Assembly (NCBI GenBank): GCA_949752735.1
Contig: OX457038.1
Span: 18,745,081-18,809,080 of the forward strand
Source of the DNA: Lumbricus terrestris
Lineage: Eukaryota > Annelida > Clitellata > Crassiclitellata > Lumbricidae
DNA length: 64,000 bases
Direction of reading: 5' to 3'
The notes under the pieces were generated by a model. The model worked only from the letters and a program-made list of their open reading frames with translations. It was not told the DNA's origin and made no database searches. Positions 41,744-54,018 of the stretch are shown here, piece by piece. The position numbers were made by a program, and so were the translations under genes. Positions within the stretch are counted from its first letter, which is position 1. Each line of letters opens with the position of its first letter.

Positions 41744-44110
41744 AACTTATAAATATAATAAGATGATTTATATAGTGCCGTAACTCAGCCGAGGCCAAAG
41801 GAAGGGCGCTGTACAGTAGGCTACAAGAGTTCAAAAAGTTAATCTATATAAATAAAGAGTAGATTCTGTAACGTGTATCTGTCTGTCTGTTTGTCCGGGA
41901 TGCATTTCAACAGTTTTTGAGCTTTTCACTCCAAACCTTCACTACTGTGTAGGTCTCGGCATAAGACACAAAGTCGAGGGGTTGGCGATTATCTACCACC
42001 ATGGGGGTCAGGATGGAGGCGAAACCCCCCAATTTTTAAAAATAAAACAGTTATTGATGTGAATTTTTTTTACCTATAGATAGAGGGCCATCAGAACCAC
42101 CCGGATCAGTGGTTTGCGAATCTCTATCATCATGGGGACCAGGGTGGGGAGGGGGACGAAAAACTAATTTTCGCTATAAATTTTCATTCGCTTACCATAG
42201 TTTCGCAGTTAGACGGATTTTTACACGGGCCACCTCGCCTCCACCCAGCACACACCTCGGTCCGCAGAGACCGGGTGGGGCAGGGGTGGGAGTGGGCAAG
42301 GGGTGGGGGCGGCGCGGGATAAAATTTTCAAGAAAACCCTAATTTCACGGGTGGCGTACTGGTGGGGGTCGTAGTGTGGTGGGGTGTGAGATGGTGGGTG
42401 GGGTGGGGTGGGGGAGGTGGAGGTGAAATGAGGGTGGGGTGCGGGGGTGAGGGTGAAAATGGGGGGTGACGGGGAATTTTAACGAAAATCATAATTTCAC
42501 GGGTAGCGTACTGGTGCAGGTCGGTGAGGTGGGGTGGGGGAGAGTGTGGGGTGGGAGAGGGGTAGGTGGGGGAGAGGTGGGTGCGGGTGAGGAGGAGGGG
42601 TGAGGGGTAGGTGGGGTGAGGGGGATTTTTCCTGAAAACCCTAATTTCACGGGTGGCGGGATTGGTGGAAGTCGGAGTGTGGTGGGTGGGGGGAGTGGTA
42701 GGGGGATGGGTGTAGGTGGAGGTGGGAAGATTTGTCCCAAACCCAAATTTCACGGGTGGCGTACCGGTGGAGGTTGGAGTGTGGTGGGGTGTTGTGGTGT
42801 GGGGGTTGCGGGGTGGGTGTGGTGTTGTGTGGTGGGGTTGTGGCCGGGAGCGGGTTGATTCCTAAATTTTCCGGGCAACGCCGGGTACCCCAGCTAGTTG
42901 CAGTTATAAAATTATGATTTTTAAACAGGTGCATCTTCAGTCTTGATTTAAATCAGTCCAGAAATGGTGTATTCATCACATGGTCTGGAAGACAGTTCGA
43001 TGTAGTTAGTCCAAAAACAGAGAAAGAACATTCGCCAAACCTCGTATAGAAGGCCGTGGAACTTGTAGCAAACCCTTCGACGATTATCTTAGCCGACTGT
43101 CTGCCACCCGAAGACAGAATTTAGAGATATAGGCCTTGTCCGGCATAAGGTTATGCAGTGATTTTTATGTGATATCAGGCACATTTTTTATGTTATCCAC
43201 TGGGGACTCCCGGACACGCAGGTTGTCACGTTATCACGCGGCAGATCTATTACATGATCGGATGAATGATGTGCAGGCATATATGATACGTGCAGTAGGC
43301 CTATAATCCCCCTATATAGTTTAGCACCGATTGGATACGTCTCAGCAGACAAGCCGGAAGACCCGTTAGCGGTGAAAGTACTGCCGTCGAGTAGATTGCA
43401 GCGCTTGAGGGTGGTGCACCATAAGAACTCCGACTTGGAAGGATTGGCCTAAGCATTAGACGGCTGAGTGTCATCCATTCTGAAATTTGTTCGATTCTCA
43501 GCAGCACTTTGTTTCTGTTCTGCTGTTTATGCTGGTTCGCAGAAGTAGTAAAGCTGTGTATCATCCGCATAGCAGTGGCGGAGCAGTCCATGTATTTCTA
43601 TGATCCTCTCCAAGTCGGCCAGATATAGCACAAGAAGGAGAGGTCCGAACACTGACCTTTGTTGGACACCGTAGGAACACCAGCCTATAGGTACCGTCTC
43701 CTGACTTTCCTCTCCTGCCAAATGGAGATTGTGTGCGCCCATTTATGTAAGATTCTAGCCAACTGGGCGCTCTGTCCATGATCCCAAATGAACCAGACAG
43801 TCGCTGCATCAAGATGTCGTGGTCGACTGTATCAGTGCAGCCGATATATCAAGTAGTGACAGAAAAGTCAGTTGGCCTGAATCGATGGCATTGACTATAT
43901 CTGAGAAGACTTTCAGAAGTGACGTTTTGGTGGAATGGCCACGCCTGTAGACAGACTGTAACCGAGGGAAAAGGCGAGATTCAGACAGGTACAGGGAGAA
44001 TGTCCAGCATTGGGACAGGTCCTGCATTGGGACAGTAGTGGTATCGACGTCGTGGCTATATAATTACCGCGTGTGGCACCACCCAGGGAACGTATTTTCA
44101 TGTGGCGAAT
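41744..44110 (-). pseudogene. LINE-F (L2/CR1-like) remnant, split by a Helitron
   Basis: Minus strand, 44,100-42,898 plus 41,842-41,744. Blocks in order: SRLFPRLQSVYRRGHSTKTS (about 43,970), LLDISAALI (damaged FD motif), RLSGSFGIMDRAPSWLESYI, QQRSVFGPLLLVLYLADLER (damaged GVPQGS..GPLL), HCYADDTQLYYF with the catalytic YADD intact (near 43,570), EWMTLSRLML, then GLLQVPRPSIRGL and KTHLF-like ends. The last 99 bp at 41,744-41,842 is the 3' end with TATATAAATCATCTTATT. Split between reading frames, so dead, but the blocks are unusually complete. Confidence 0.8.
41843..42897 (+). mobile_element. Non-autonomous Helitron in LINE-F
   Basis: 5' TCTATATAAATAAAGAGTAG after A at 41,842. 3' CCGG-GCAACG-CCGG hairpin, then GGGTACCCCAGCTAG ending at 42,897 before T. 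The body 42,326-42,870 is a G-rich minisatellite whose units each carry AATTTCACGGGTGGCGTAC. The same family of unit, opposite orientation, fills the Helitrons at 8598 and 18,455. Open frames here are repeat artefacts. Confidence 0.88.
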
Positions 44111-44229
44111 GATCATACGTCTTATCCTGCAATAAAGAAAACGTCGTTGCAGAAATAATGGAAATTTAAAATTTCGGCTAAAAATTTAAAGTTCTACTCA
44201 CTCAGTCTCAATTTGCTTTGTAGGCTATG

Positions 44230-45985
44230 AAAAAGATAGAGTTAACTGGAGAAGGTTACTGCATGTATTGAGGAGGATGGAAATAGATTGGAGAGACAGA
44301 AGATTTATAGGAAACGTATATATAGTGCAGAGGGCAAGAAACAGAATAGAAGGAGAGTATAATACTCAAGCCTGGAAAGGAGGGTTTTAGTGAGACAAGG
44401 ATGTCCGTTGACACCTGTACTATTGAACATCTACATAGAAGAACTGGTTAGAGAATAGAGAGGCAGTAGAGGATTTCAAAGAAGGGATAATGGTTGGAGG
44501 AAGATGGATTAAGGCGTTGAGGTTTGCGGATGACCAGGCAATGATGGCGAGAAGTCAGAAAGGTCTGCAAGGAATGATGGACAGACTGAACACAATATCC
44601 AACGAATATGGAATGATAATAAATATAAAGAAGACAAAAGCACTGAAGATAAGGAGAGGACACGAAAATCAATATTCAAATCGAAAGAATTCAAATAGAA
44701 CAAGTGAAGGAATTCTGTTATTTGGGGAGCATGAGAACCACAGACAGACACCAAATGTCACAGAGAAATAAGAAGAATCGCAATGGGAAAAGGAGAGAAC
44801 TATAATGAGAGGAAAAATTAACAGAAATCTTAAGATACGGATGATAAAGTCACTTGTATGGAGTGTGGCGCTGCATGGTTCAGAAACCTGGACCATGAGG
44901 AAAGAGGAAATAAAAAGACTGGAGGCTTTTGAAACGTGGACATGGAGGAGAATAGAAAAAATCAGCTGGACAGAGCATAAAACAAGCGAAGAAGTGCTGT
45001 GAAGAATTGGAGAAGAAAGAACACTGACAATAACGTTAAAAACTTATAAATCCAGGCTGAATAAATTGGTACTTCTCCAAAAACGTGCAATACGTATCAT
45101 AGCTGGAGTTAAGTCTTTTATTCACGCAAGTCCTTTATTTCAATCATTTAATTTATTAAAGTTTCACCAAATAATGACTTTCCAGATAGGAGTCTTTATG
45201 GATCGGTTCTCCCATGATCTTGTACTTCCAAAAAGGATCTGAAATACACTACTATTCCACTAGGAACAGACTCATCTCATTATCGAGCCATATTCGCTCG
45301 ATTAAATTCAAGAAGATTCCATATTAAATATACTGGGCCATGTATTGTATATGGAACTCTTTTCCTAATTATATTCAGCAAGCTTCCAGTTAACAAAGGG
45401 CAAAAACGCTACTGCGCAACTACTTGATTAATGACTGCAAAGATATTTAACCTTGTAGGCACTGATTTTTATTTTTTATTATTTTTTGTGTGTGTTTGTT
45501 TTGCGTTCTTTAGTTAAGTTTAGGCTACTACATTAATTGTCATCTCATGCTGTTCTTTTAGCCTATTGTTCAATTCAGGATGTCAACCGTCTAGCCATCT
45601 GTTAAAATTGCACATGTAATTAGGTGTCACTGTTAGCAGGATATTCATCCCTTAGGGCCTTCCTTGTTGCCATCCGATTATGTGAAGCATGTTATACTAT
45701 GTCCATTGTTTATGGTTGATGGTTGCAACAAATGAATTGAATTGAATTGAAACAGAAAGGCAAAGAAAATGAAGTGGACACACACTAAACTGTCGCCAAG
45801 GGAAGATTCCTTGCTAGGAATAGTGATCAAGGGAAAATGGAGGTGGAAAGAACAAGGGAAGATCGAGACAGACGATGCTAGACTGGGTGATGGAGGACGG
45901 ATACAAAAAACTCAGGGAGAAGGCACAACGGAGGATGGAATGGCAACATTTTGCATTCGAACCTGCATAGGGCAGATAACCTGAA
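44230..45985 (+). pseudogene. RTE-like LINE remnant, split by LINE-A
   Basis: Plus-strand pieces 44,230-45,045 and 45,749-45,985. The first reads VRQGCPLTPVLLNIYIEELV, GGRWIKALRFADDQAMMARS with the catalytic FADD, NTISNEYGMIINIKKTKALK, IKSLVWSVALHGSETWTMRK and RLEAFETWTWRRIEKISWT. The second continues MLDWVMEDGYKKLREKAQRR in a shifted frame. These are RTE/endonuclease-RT landmarks. Several frameshifts; the LINE-A insertion lies between TWTWRR... and the C-terminus. Confidence 0.78.
45046..45748 (+). pseudogene. LINE-A 3' fragment nested in the RTE element
   Basis: Reads KSRLNKLVLLQKRAIRIIAG, then SFIHASPLFQSFNLLKF, followed by the LINE-A 3' UTR and an AATTG tail (45,732-45,748). It is about the same as 10,557-11,262, with small deletions (for example loss of CCCCTTAACTTTGCAGGG). 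5' truncated. Confidence 0.78.
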
Positions 45986-46491
45986 GAAGAAGATGTCACA
46001 TTAATGTCGTCATCGACCATAATGAAATGAAGCAGTGACGAACTGCTCGAGACATCATTAGCGCATAACAAGAATAGCGGGGCCCAATATAGAACTTTGT
46101 GGCACATCACGCATGAATTCAGATACACATGAGACATGCCCGTTATATGAGACATTAAGACACATATCCTTCTATCTTTCAAGTAGTCAGTGAGCCAGTC
46201 ATGATATATGCCTTTTAAGCCGCAGCGCTCTAGTTTTTCAAGCAAAATGTCGTGATTTGCGATGTCAAATTGTTGCATAGTCTATATCAAAATGAAAACT
46301 CATGGAAATGTATTTTTGATCCCTTTCTTTGGAGATCTTGTCATACATTTTCAGGACGGTAGATAGAATGCTCAATTCGAAAGGCATAGACCCACTGACC
46401 TTTAAAAAAGATGTTTTTAATATCATACATGACGCTAGTCTTTTCTTAAGTCAAATTTTTTTAAATATGGTAAAATGGATAGTAACCTATA

Positions 46492-47800
46492 TACAGGATG
46501 GGTCAGAGATATGAAAACACGATGTTTTGTCAATATCTTGACCTAAAGTAGGAATTTCGAAATGAAATTTTTGCAGGCTCATAGACAATTCATATTTACA
46601 CATGATGGCTAGATTTCATCAAAATATTTCAAACTGAACAAAAGTTATATCACTTTTAGTTAGACCACCCACCGGTTTTTTGACGATTCAAAAACGTAAC
46701 GCAACAAAAAGTAGTAAAACACGATTTTATCAAGTCATATCTCAAATAACTTTTTGGAAATGAACTTGACAGTGCTTCACAACTTGTGTTCAATGTGCCC
46801 ACGACCAGTGCCAAAACTTCTTTTGAGTCACTTTGCAAAGTTCTTGATGGCTGTGTTGATGCGCTCAAAAGGCAAATCTTCCCATATCAACTCCAATGAG
46901 CTCATCAATTCTCTTACCGTTCTTGGTTTTGGCTGCAGTGACCATAGCATTCCTTTGTGAAAGTTAGTATTAATTCAATCTTAGTTGCCGTGGGCGCGGG
47001 GGGCGCAGTGCGACAGGTTCGCCTAGGGTGCCAAATACTCTGGCGCCGGCCCTGGCTGCAGATTGCGATATTTCTCCAGCATAGCTCTCCGCAATTGATT
47101 GTCAATCCATCCTGTTCAAATCCGGAATCTTGGGCCATTGGCTTTCTCAGTGACACCAGAAATTCGACATTGAGCCGATCTCCTTTCATTTTACGTCAAA
47201 TCTCTTAACTCTCAGCGTAACTCTTAATTTTTGCGCTCTCGCTGTTTATCAGAGTAAACGTTGCTCGTAGCCTTATATCTCCAGGATCTTGCTCAAGAGG
47301 TGTCTGAATATGCATTCTCTCTGTCATTGACACGTTGGCCACTTTCATTTGTTTCGAAATTTGAATTTCATTGCTTTAATAGCAAAATTATGAATCTGAC
47401 AGATTCCTTGTTTGCCAACTTGATTGCCATCTTGCTAAGTGACTTCACAGTGACGTGCAGCTACGCTGGTACCCTGTTTCTCTTTAAAATAGTAGCAATA
47501 AAGATAATCTATCAATATCAACGCTATTTGATTATAATTATTTGAGATGAGACTTAATAAAATCGTGTTTTTGCTACTTTTCGCTGTGTTATGTTTTAGA
47601 ATCGTCAAAAAAACGGTGGTTGGCCTCACTAAAAGTGATATAACGTTTGTTCTGTTTGAAATATTTTGATGAAATCTGGCCATCATGTGTAAATATAAAT
47701 TGTCTATAGGCTAGGCCTGTGAAATTTCATTTCGAAATTCCTATTTTTGGTCAAGATGTTGACAAAAAGCCGTAGAGGGGTCTTTTTGGCCCACCATGTA
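46492..47800 (-). mobile_element. mariner/Tc1-superfamily element with long inverted ends
   Basis: TACAGGATGGGTCAGAGA at 46,492 and its diverged inverse GGTCTTTTTGGCCCACCATGTA at 47,800, both flanked by TA. Inverted ends extend about 270 bp. Minus-strand coding remnants read MLEKYRNLQ (near 47,090), PKPRTVRELMSSLELIWEDL (46,930-46,870), INTAIKNFAKPLKRSF and GTGRGHIEHKL, the standard C-terminus of mariner-type transposases. The catalytic half is missing, so it is a deletion derivative. A 115 bp insert splits LQP/KPR. Confidence 0.78.
46939..47053. mobile_element. Small hAT-like insertion in the mariner element
   Basis: 115 bp between duplicated GGCTGCAG (46,931-46,938 and 47,054-47,061). The right edge CTGGCGCCGGCCCT is the inverse of a CAGGGCCGGCGCCAG hAT terminus; the left edge TGACCATAGC lacks it. 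Removing the insert restores LQPKPRT in the transposase. Confidence 0.65.
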
Positions 47801-48000
47801 TACTTAGTGTATGTTTGTCCCTATCTTAAATATTGGAATTATGTTGTCAATTATATGAAACATGTTGGGACAATGCCAGTGGTATAAGTCATCGACATTA
47901 TAGCCTATGTGTTGTCGTTTTTCTGGCCTTTGGATTCTGTCAGTGGCAACAAAGGATGAGGAATGAGTTGACTCAAAACCTCTTGTCCACATAAATTGTT

Positions 48001-48229
48001 AATTAAACACAGTCTCATGACTGCAAACAGAAATTAAAAGTTGAAAATACACGAAACCTAAACCGGATAAGTCGTGATTTAGAATATCGATTAAAGTGTA
48101 CGAGCGGAGACACATACTTGCCTGCTTCACAAATGGTATCCGCTGCTAGAGCAAACAACAAGTGGCTGTTAACCTAACAAAGCAAAGTCTATTCGGGCTT
48201 GCATTGCTTTAGCTTCAGTTTCTTATCTC
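48001..48229. other. Flank upstream of the candidate gene
   Basis: Nothing recognisable; ordinary composition. Confidence 0.3.
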
Positions 48230-48779
48230 AGTATTGCGCATCTCGCAATAACTGCAATTAATTACACTGCTTGATTGCGGTGTACACGCGGTCAGTAGCT
48301 GGATGCTTCATTGTTGGTCGCGGTGCATATCATGTGCTTTCGGGCTCTCGATTAGGGTTCTGATGTCTTGGTGCGTCTGAGTATGTGTGTCTGTGTGCGT
48401 GGGTATGCATGAAAGTGCATCCTGCGTGCATCTGTTTGTGCCATGCGAACTGAGGACCCAACGAGTGTGTCACGCACGCTCTATATCGCTGTACGAACGA
48501 TGATAGACTAAAGCAGCGGCGGCGGCGGTCTATCTACGGTAACGAAGGTGAAGGAGGAGGAGGAGGAGGACAACGTGTAGGGTTCGGGCGACCGTTGGAC
48601 TTATTGCGATAGGTGACACTTAGCAGTTAGGTCTCCTCCGCTTTAAAGCTCAGTTAAGGGCCCGACAGAGGACAAGTCAATTATGCTAGGTTGAAGACAG
48701 CATTGCGAAAGCTTTCGAATTAGGCATTCGATCTCGCTGCATGTGGGACTCTAAGCCAAGAAATCTGAAAGCTGCAGAC
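48230..48779 (+). promoter_or_regulatory. Candidate promoter and 5' UTR of the gene at 48,780
   Basis: The stretch is free of transposons, richer in CpG than its surroundings, and contains a (GCG)4 block at 48,516-48,527 and (GGA)6 at 48,554-48,570. TATATC at 48,481-48,486 is a weak TATA-like site. No initiator can be fixed from sequence. Position and composition are the only evidence. Confidence 0.3.
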
Positions 48780-48834
48780 ATGTTAAGCAGGGCTGTCATG
48801 TTTCTGGTCGCCTTTACGGCTGGAGCAATAGCAG
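48780..48834 (+). CDS. Candidate first coding exon of a secreted protein (signal peptide)
   Basis: ATG opens MLSRAVMFLVAFTAGAIA: a basic residue at position 4, a hydrophobic core, and small residues (A-I-A) at the end, a good signal peptide. The exon ends at CAG/GTAAAT, a strong splice donor, in phase 1; reading on without splicing meets a stop two codons later. Joined in phase 1 to 58,336 it continues VPDGFDEAYDLQIDEPAPTI. Signal-peptide exons ending in phase 1 are common in animal extracellular proteins. The gene family is not recognised. Transcription is unproven. Confidence 0.5.
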
Positions 48835-50429
48835 GTAAATAGGCCGTCTAAGTATTTACAATAACAAAGTACAATAGCATCAGCATCACCCGCTGCAATT
48901 TCGACAGCGAAGATTGCACAAACAGGAAAAGCAGCAGTAGACATAGGCCTACCGGTATGAAAACTTTGCGCACAAGGCAGTACAATTGCCGCAACAATCG
49001 CAGACAGCAGCAGCAACTCGTCTAACTATAACACAAAGAAAATTCAATACCATAAATTTGTCCCATTAACTGTTGGTCCAAACAATTAACGGAGAGCCAT
49101 AAAACGACGTAGAAGTGCAATAGTGGTATTTAGAATTTTAGAATAATTAGAAAATAGAATGCATTCAGTGTCAGTGTTACCATTTAATTCATTATAATTT
49201 TAACAATTTAAAATAAATAGGCCTAAGGTAGTTTAATTTCAGCATATTTTAATTTTAGCGATATTGATTATGACGATTAGATCTACAAGGTGGGTCGCCA
49301 AGTAGCCTAACTTTGGCTGCAAGTTTAGGTAGGTAGTGCGCGGAAAAGGCTAAGAAGCTCTGGTCTATAGTTGATTGCGATTGCGCAGGTATATCCTGAA
49401 TTGGGCTAAGGATTAGGTTCTCGCCATTTTTTATATTAACGATTGATTAGGCCTACTTTGAATTACTGTGGGTCTAACCTTTGAATTCGACCTCTGGAAA
49501 TAATTTTTAAAAATTAAGCCTACAGAACAGCTACAGCTAGTCAATGTTATTTTTTTCCCTGCTTCTATTTTAAATCGAAGGAATAGATAATGTAACATTC
49601 GGACCGGACAATTCAGAGAGGACAATTCGGAACCGGATTATTTGGAGCGGACAATTATTCGGAGCGGCCAATTTAGAGCGGCCAATTCGTAGCGGCCAAA
49701 ATTAGTGATGGAACTCCAACTTTCAAGCCAGATTTTCATAACCATTTTCATCACCCAAATACATATGTAGACCGAATAGGCTGCTGCACATCAAGGTCAA
49801 TACTAAACAAACTATGCACCCTCCACTGTCTATCAGTCTGCGTACATGTCTGTTTGTTCGCGTGTTTTTGTTCGTTTGTCTGCGTCTGTCTGCCGATCCG
49901 TTTGTGATTCACTTTAAACTTGTTCTAGGACAAGGGTCCGATTTTGGTTCTGCGCTTTGACCTTTTTTTTCAATTGGTTCATTGATCCACCAAAAACAAA
50001 CAAAGACAAGCAGACAATTTTGCTTACAAGATAGAGAAATAGTACACACAGTGATTGATTGCGAGTTAACATTTGCGATGATATGGACAGGTGAGCAACC
50101 AATACTGAGTGTGGCAGAACCAATAGGCTACCCGAAGGGAATGATCCCGCTAGTGGGGCCTATTTACCAAAAAATCATTGTAGTAACAATTTATTTATTA
50201 TCACGTCCAAACTAGCAGCAAAAGCAGGACTATGTTAAATGTGTCCTCCTAATATTTATGTGAATCGACGTAATCTGTCCTCATAAAAAATTGGTGTAAA
50301 TCTGGTCTCATATTGGGAGTGGTGTAAATCTGGCCTAAAAGTAGGAGCGGGGTAAATCTGGCTTGCAGTGGGAGTCCCATCACTACTGCCAGGCCGTATA
50401 AAAGGCTAGGTGCCGCGATAACCTCCAGG

Positions 50430-50880
50430 CATAGGCGCCCGCACATAGGGACAAGAGGGGCACTTGTCTGCTGGAAAATTGAAACCTATTTTGCTAATTA
50501 CTACTTTTGGGTTTTTAACTAATTTCTTCACACTAGATAATTAATTATAGCCTACTGATGATGCACGAAGTGAAACTAAGAAATCCACGTTTAGAAACTT
50601 CTGTCAAAAATAAACATGCTTTCAATTATCTGCCTTGAATTTTTCAAACTCTCGCTAAAGACTGTAACCATGACCATTGAGTTGCGCCCCTCCCGCAGGG
50701 GCCCATGCAAATAGTGATGATTGTAACCTACATGATTAAAATCTTGCTGCAGTGTAACCTTTCACAACTACACAAATTATCAATAAATTACACTAATGTA
50801 AAAATTCGAAATTATCTAGAACAAACTGAAATATAATTGAATCAGATGGACCTGCTTATTCGCCGGCGTTATGAAGCCCT
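50430..50880. repeat. Repeat X copy A (MITE plus flank)
   Basis: The first 278 bp have inverted ends CATAGGCGCCCGCACATAGG (50,430) and CCCGCAGGGGCCCATG (50,707). The following 170 bp to CGCCGGCGTTATG are also shared with copies at 54,019 and 58,555, so all three descend from the same larger repeat. No coding. Confidence 0.65.
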
Positions 50881-51138
50881 GTATATAAAATCAAGCAAGC
50901 CCGCATTAAGGTAGGTGCTAAGGGTGCTGCAGCACCCGGGCCCGCGGTTTTAGGGGCCCGCATTTTCGGAAATGATGAAATTTCTTAGCAAGAATACTGC
51001 AACAATAATAAATACGAAGTTGTCGCCGACGAAATTTTGGAAAAGTTCTCCCACACATCCGATCTAATAGCTCTAGTTTATGAATTGTTTGAAATTGCAG
51101 GAACTTATTGTTAATTGTAAATAAATTTATCTTTGGAA

Positions 51139-51348
51139 CAGGGCCGGATTAAGAAATGTGGGGCCCTGTTCGGGAAATTTTTGCGGATCTTCCGCCAAAA
51201 ATTTTTATGACATTTTTTTAGTCGTTTGGTTGAAATTTGCTAAAAAACCTACAAATTATCAGAAATTTTTCCCCGCATGTGTGGGGGCCCCCTTAATTGT
51301 GTGGGGCCTGTTGGGCCGAACATGTTGAAATGCCTTAATCCGGCCCTG
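51139..51348. mobile_element. hAT MITE (CAGGGCCGGATTAAG family)
   Basis: 210 bp with termini CAGGGCCGGATTAAG and CTTAATCCGGCCCTG. The flanks CTTTGGAA and TTTGGGAA are an imperfect 8 bp duplication. Other ends of this family lie at 55,635/57,236 and 58,140-58,192. Confidence 0.78.
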
Positions 51349-51929
51349 TTTGGGAAGTATCAACAGTGATGGGCTATTGTTAATTATGTCATGCGGGTCA
51401 ATCATTTTGACTGGCTTCTTTAAAATAATAAGAGAAATACCGTTAGAAGACATGCTATTGTATAACTCTTAATTTCTTAAACCTATTATAGCTTATCATC
51501 ATCTTCTCTAATTCTCTGCCTCCGAGGCTGGCTGAAATGTCCGATGCCTCTTCCTCAAACTTTCCATAGGCCTATGCATTTGTTATTATCCCTAACCTGT
51601 CGTTGTCCTCCTCTTATTCGCTTCCCTTCATTTTTCCTTCATGACCGTAAGACCGTTCTTCGCAGTGAGTCTGCCCTCAGCCTGTGTCCTACCCACTTCC
51701 TTTTGTCTCGCTCTCTTTCACTGTGTAGGCCTACTCTTCTCCGTTATTTCCTAGACCTAGATAATTGGTGTAATAAAGAAGATCACGACGCTCTAAAGAG
51801 CGGTTTTCCAGGATATTATTGGAGTCTGCGAAAGAAATATGATGCTATATTTTATTAGACCTGAAAATAGGAAGAAAGAACTTATAAATTTAAATGTAAG
51901 AATTACGATAAACTGAAAAGAAAAAACAG

Positions 51930-52110
51930 GAATACAAAGAAACGGATGATAAAACATTGACATGCATGGAGTGTGGTGTTGTTTGGATTTGAGACATGAA
52001 CCATGAGAGCAAGCAATATAATCATAAGAAGACTGGAGGTCTTCGAAATGTGGACGTGGAGAAAAATGAAGAAAATGAACTGGATGGATCAAAAGCATAG
52101 GGTTTATAAA
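51930..52110 (+). pseudogene. RTE-like LINE fragment
   Basis: Reads MIKHWHAWSVVLFGFETWTM and RRLEVFEMWTWRKMKKMNWM, matching the post-catalytic part of the RTE element at 44,230 (ETWTMRK, RLEAFETWTWRR). Isolated and frameshifted. Confidence 0.6.
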
Positions 52111-54018
52111 TATAAATAACAATTGAAGAATCTAGTCGATCGTTCCTTCTGTCACGTATTGTAGACCTATATCTACTAGTGTAGGAAACTTCTCCTTAGA
52201 AGCAATTACACGCGTACCAAAGAAAAAACATCCCTTGGCTGTATATTGTAGGCTATACTCATTAGTAAGCACGGTATAATTACATGTATATGCGCCTCCA
52301 TGGTAGACCAGTGGCTGACAGAAAACTGAGAGGAAGGCCCGCAAGGCCACCACAGCACCCGGGCCCGCACTAGCCTTAATGTGGCCCTGAAATCAAGACT
52401 GCAATAGTCAGGCTTTTTGTCCATTTTTCTGCCAATACAGAATCTACGTAGGTCAAGACGTAGGCACTTTTATAAGGCTTTTTTTTATCACTGCTCGGGA
52501 TTTCCTCCCAAAAGTGACGTCTGCTCATCTGGAGATTGTTTGGAAAAGATATCATACAGGGAAATGTTCAAAAGAGTGAACCCTCAAAACTGCGGGCCCG
52601 AGTGCTGCAGCCCCCTTAGCACCTACCTCAATGCGGGCTTGATTACTGACAAAGTCATCGAAGACAATCAAGTCAATGATTGCATCTTTTTATTAAAAGT
52701 TAAATACCTCATAATGTGAAACGAGACTGACAGACATAACAAGTCAGAGATTATCCCTAATAGTTCAAGACGTTCTCGAAGCTATGAACCTAAGTTACAG
52801 TGAAATATAATAAGTCGTAACTAATAGTCTTAAACTTAAGACAGACAGCAGGCATAAAATGTATAGGCCTATGCCTATATTGATAAGAAAGTTACATTGA
52901 TCTAAATAAACTGTCTATAAGTTGGTAATTTAGGCCTACTGCATTTAACTATTGATTTCAGTTTCTAAATCTCAGTTTTTTGGATTTGGGTCTGCAGGGA
53001 GATCAGAGAACGTTTGTTTTGGCGTCACGTTATTACTTTATAGCAACACTGATTTCTATCGACGTAGACCTGTCCTCTTATTATTTCACAGAGTCTGGAA
53101 GATCAGAGATCGCCGCATACGAGTCGTGATTTTTAATCAAGGCAGGCCGTTGATGTTTCTCATATTCTATTCCAAACGATTGTTTGCCACTCAAGAAATA
53201 ATAACTAAAAATTTGATCGCAAGCGTCCGGTATAGGTTTTATATGCTCTATAATTTGTCCGGCTCTGAATAATCCGTCTCCAAGTTGTCCGTCTCTGAAT
53301 TCTCCGGCCCGAATTGTCCGGCTCCGAATTGTCCGTCTGTCTTCGAATTGTCCTGTCGCCAAATTTAGGGAGGAGTTATCGTGAACTTCTAACTGTGTAT
53401 TGCTTACTATTATTTCTAGCCTTCTAAATGGGTTGTTAACCTATATATGAATTCCTCGACTGATATTATTTTAGTTAGGTCCATTATTGTGAAGTCTGTG
53501 TGGGTTAAACTGTTGTGCAATTCTTATAATCCAGGAAAATGCAACATCGTTCGCCGCGTTCTGTAGCCTACATTAAAAGCCCAGGAGAAGGTTTGGAAAT
53601 TGCTGTTTCCACTTTAACTGCCTGCTTCCGCCATGGACATTATAATGAATAGGCTACGTTAGAACTTATAGTCATGCAAAGATCGGAAGCAGATTGAAGC
53701 TAAAGTTACAGAGGTAGTGCGTGAGTCAGATTTAGCCTACCAGCAAGCTGAACAGACGTATGATTCTATCCGAAGTTATGCAGCACCTTGATCGCGTAGA
53801 GCCGTAGAAGTTGATGCTGTGTGACGCTTCTGGACTCAAATCAATATTATAGCCTACTTCCGAGGTTCTGCACCACACCGCTTGACCCTCTATACAACTC
53901 GGGACCTCAGAAGAGAGCGATGTACGGTTTGCTCTCGTAGCCAATGCACCGCAGTACATACCAGTGCTTAGACGTATAGCGGGAACTTAAAAGACCGACC
54001 TTATGGGAGGGTAGAGCA

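Larger units (their letters stand above)
46010..48000 (-). pseudogene. LINE-G (jockey/CR1-like) remnant, split by a mariner element
   Basis: Minus strand, 48,000-47,801 then 46,491-46,010. The first piece carries IIPIFKIGTN, the RT block before NYRPIS. The second holds GQWVYAFRIEHSIYR (for QYGFR..HST), KMYDKISKERDQ, FDIANHDILLEKLERCGLKG, WLTDYLKDR, then a mutated CHKVLYWAPLFLLCANDV (for GVPQGSVLGPLLFLLYINDL) and FIMVDDDINV (for FADDTN). The catalytic motif is altered and frames are broken. Confidence 0.7.
50896..52641. mobile_element. DNA transposon with CAAGCCCGCATTAAGG inverted ends
   Basis: CAAGCCCGCATTAAGGTAGG at 50,896 and its inverse ending at 52,641; about 50 bp match, through TGCTGCAGCAC and GGGCCCGC. 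The target duplication is not visible. The interior contains a hAT MITE (51,139) and a LINE fragment (51,930). A similar inner end (GCACCCGGGCCCGCACTAGCC, 52,348-52,372, interrupted here for length) suggests a second element end within. Confidence 0.6.
49595..53355. mobile_element. Foldback-type element with GGACAATTCGG subrepeats
   Basis: Left array 49,595-49,690: about seven units of CGGACAATTCGGAG type. Right array 53,245-53,352: about seven inverted units of CTCCGAATTGTCCG type. The arrays face each other across 3.5 kb that contains nested MITEs. Target duplications were not found, so the pair could also be two separate insertions. Confidence 0.55.

Noticed and set aside
42109..42934. Gly/Val-rich and Pro/Thr/His-rich frames on both strands
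   Set aside because: They follow the minisatellite in the Helitron body; similar frames recur at 8,700-9,350 and 18,550-19,210 for the same reason.
48783..49016. Minus-strand 77-codon frame with a signal-peptide-like start (MLLLSAIVAAIVLPCAQSF)
   Set aside because: It overlaps the candidate exon 1 antisense, shows no splice context or recognisable domain, and its hydrophobic start is plausible by chance.
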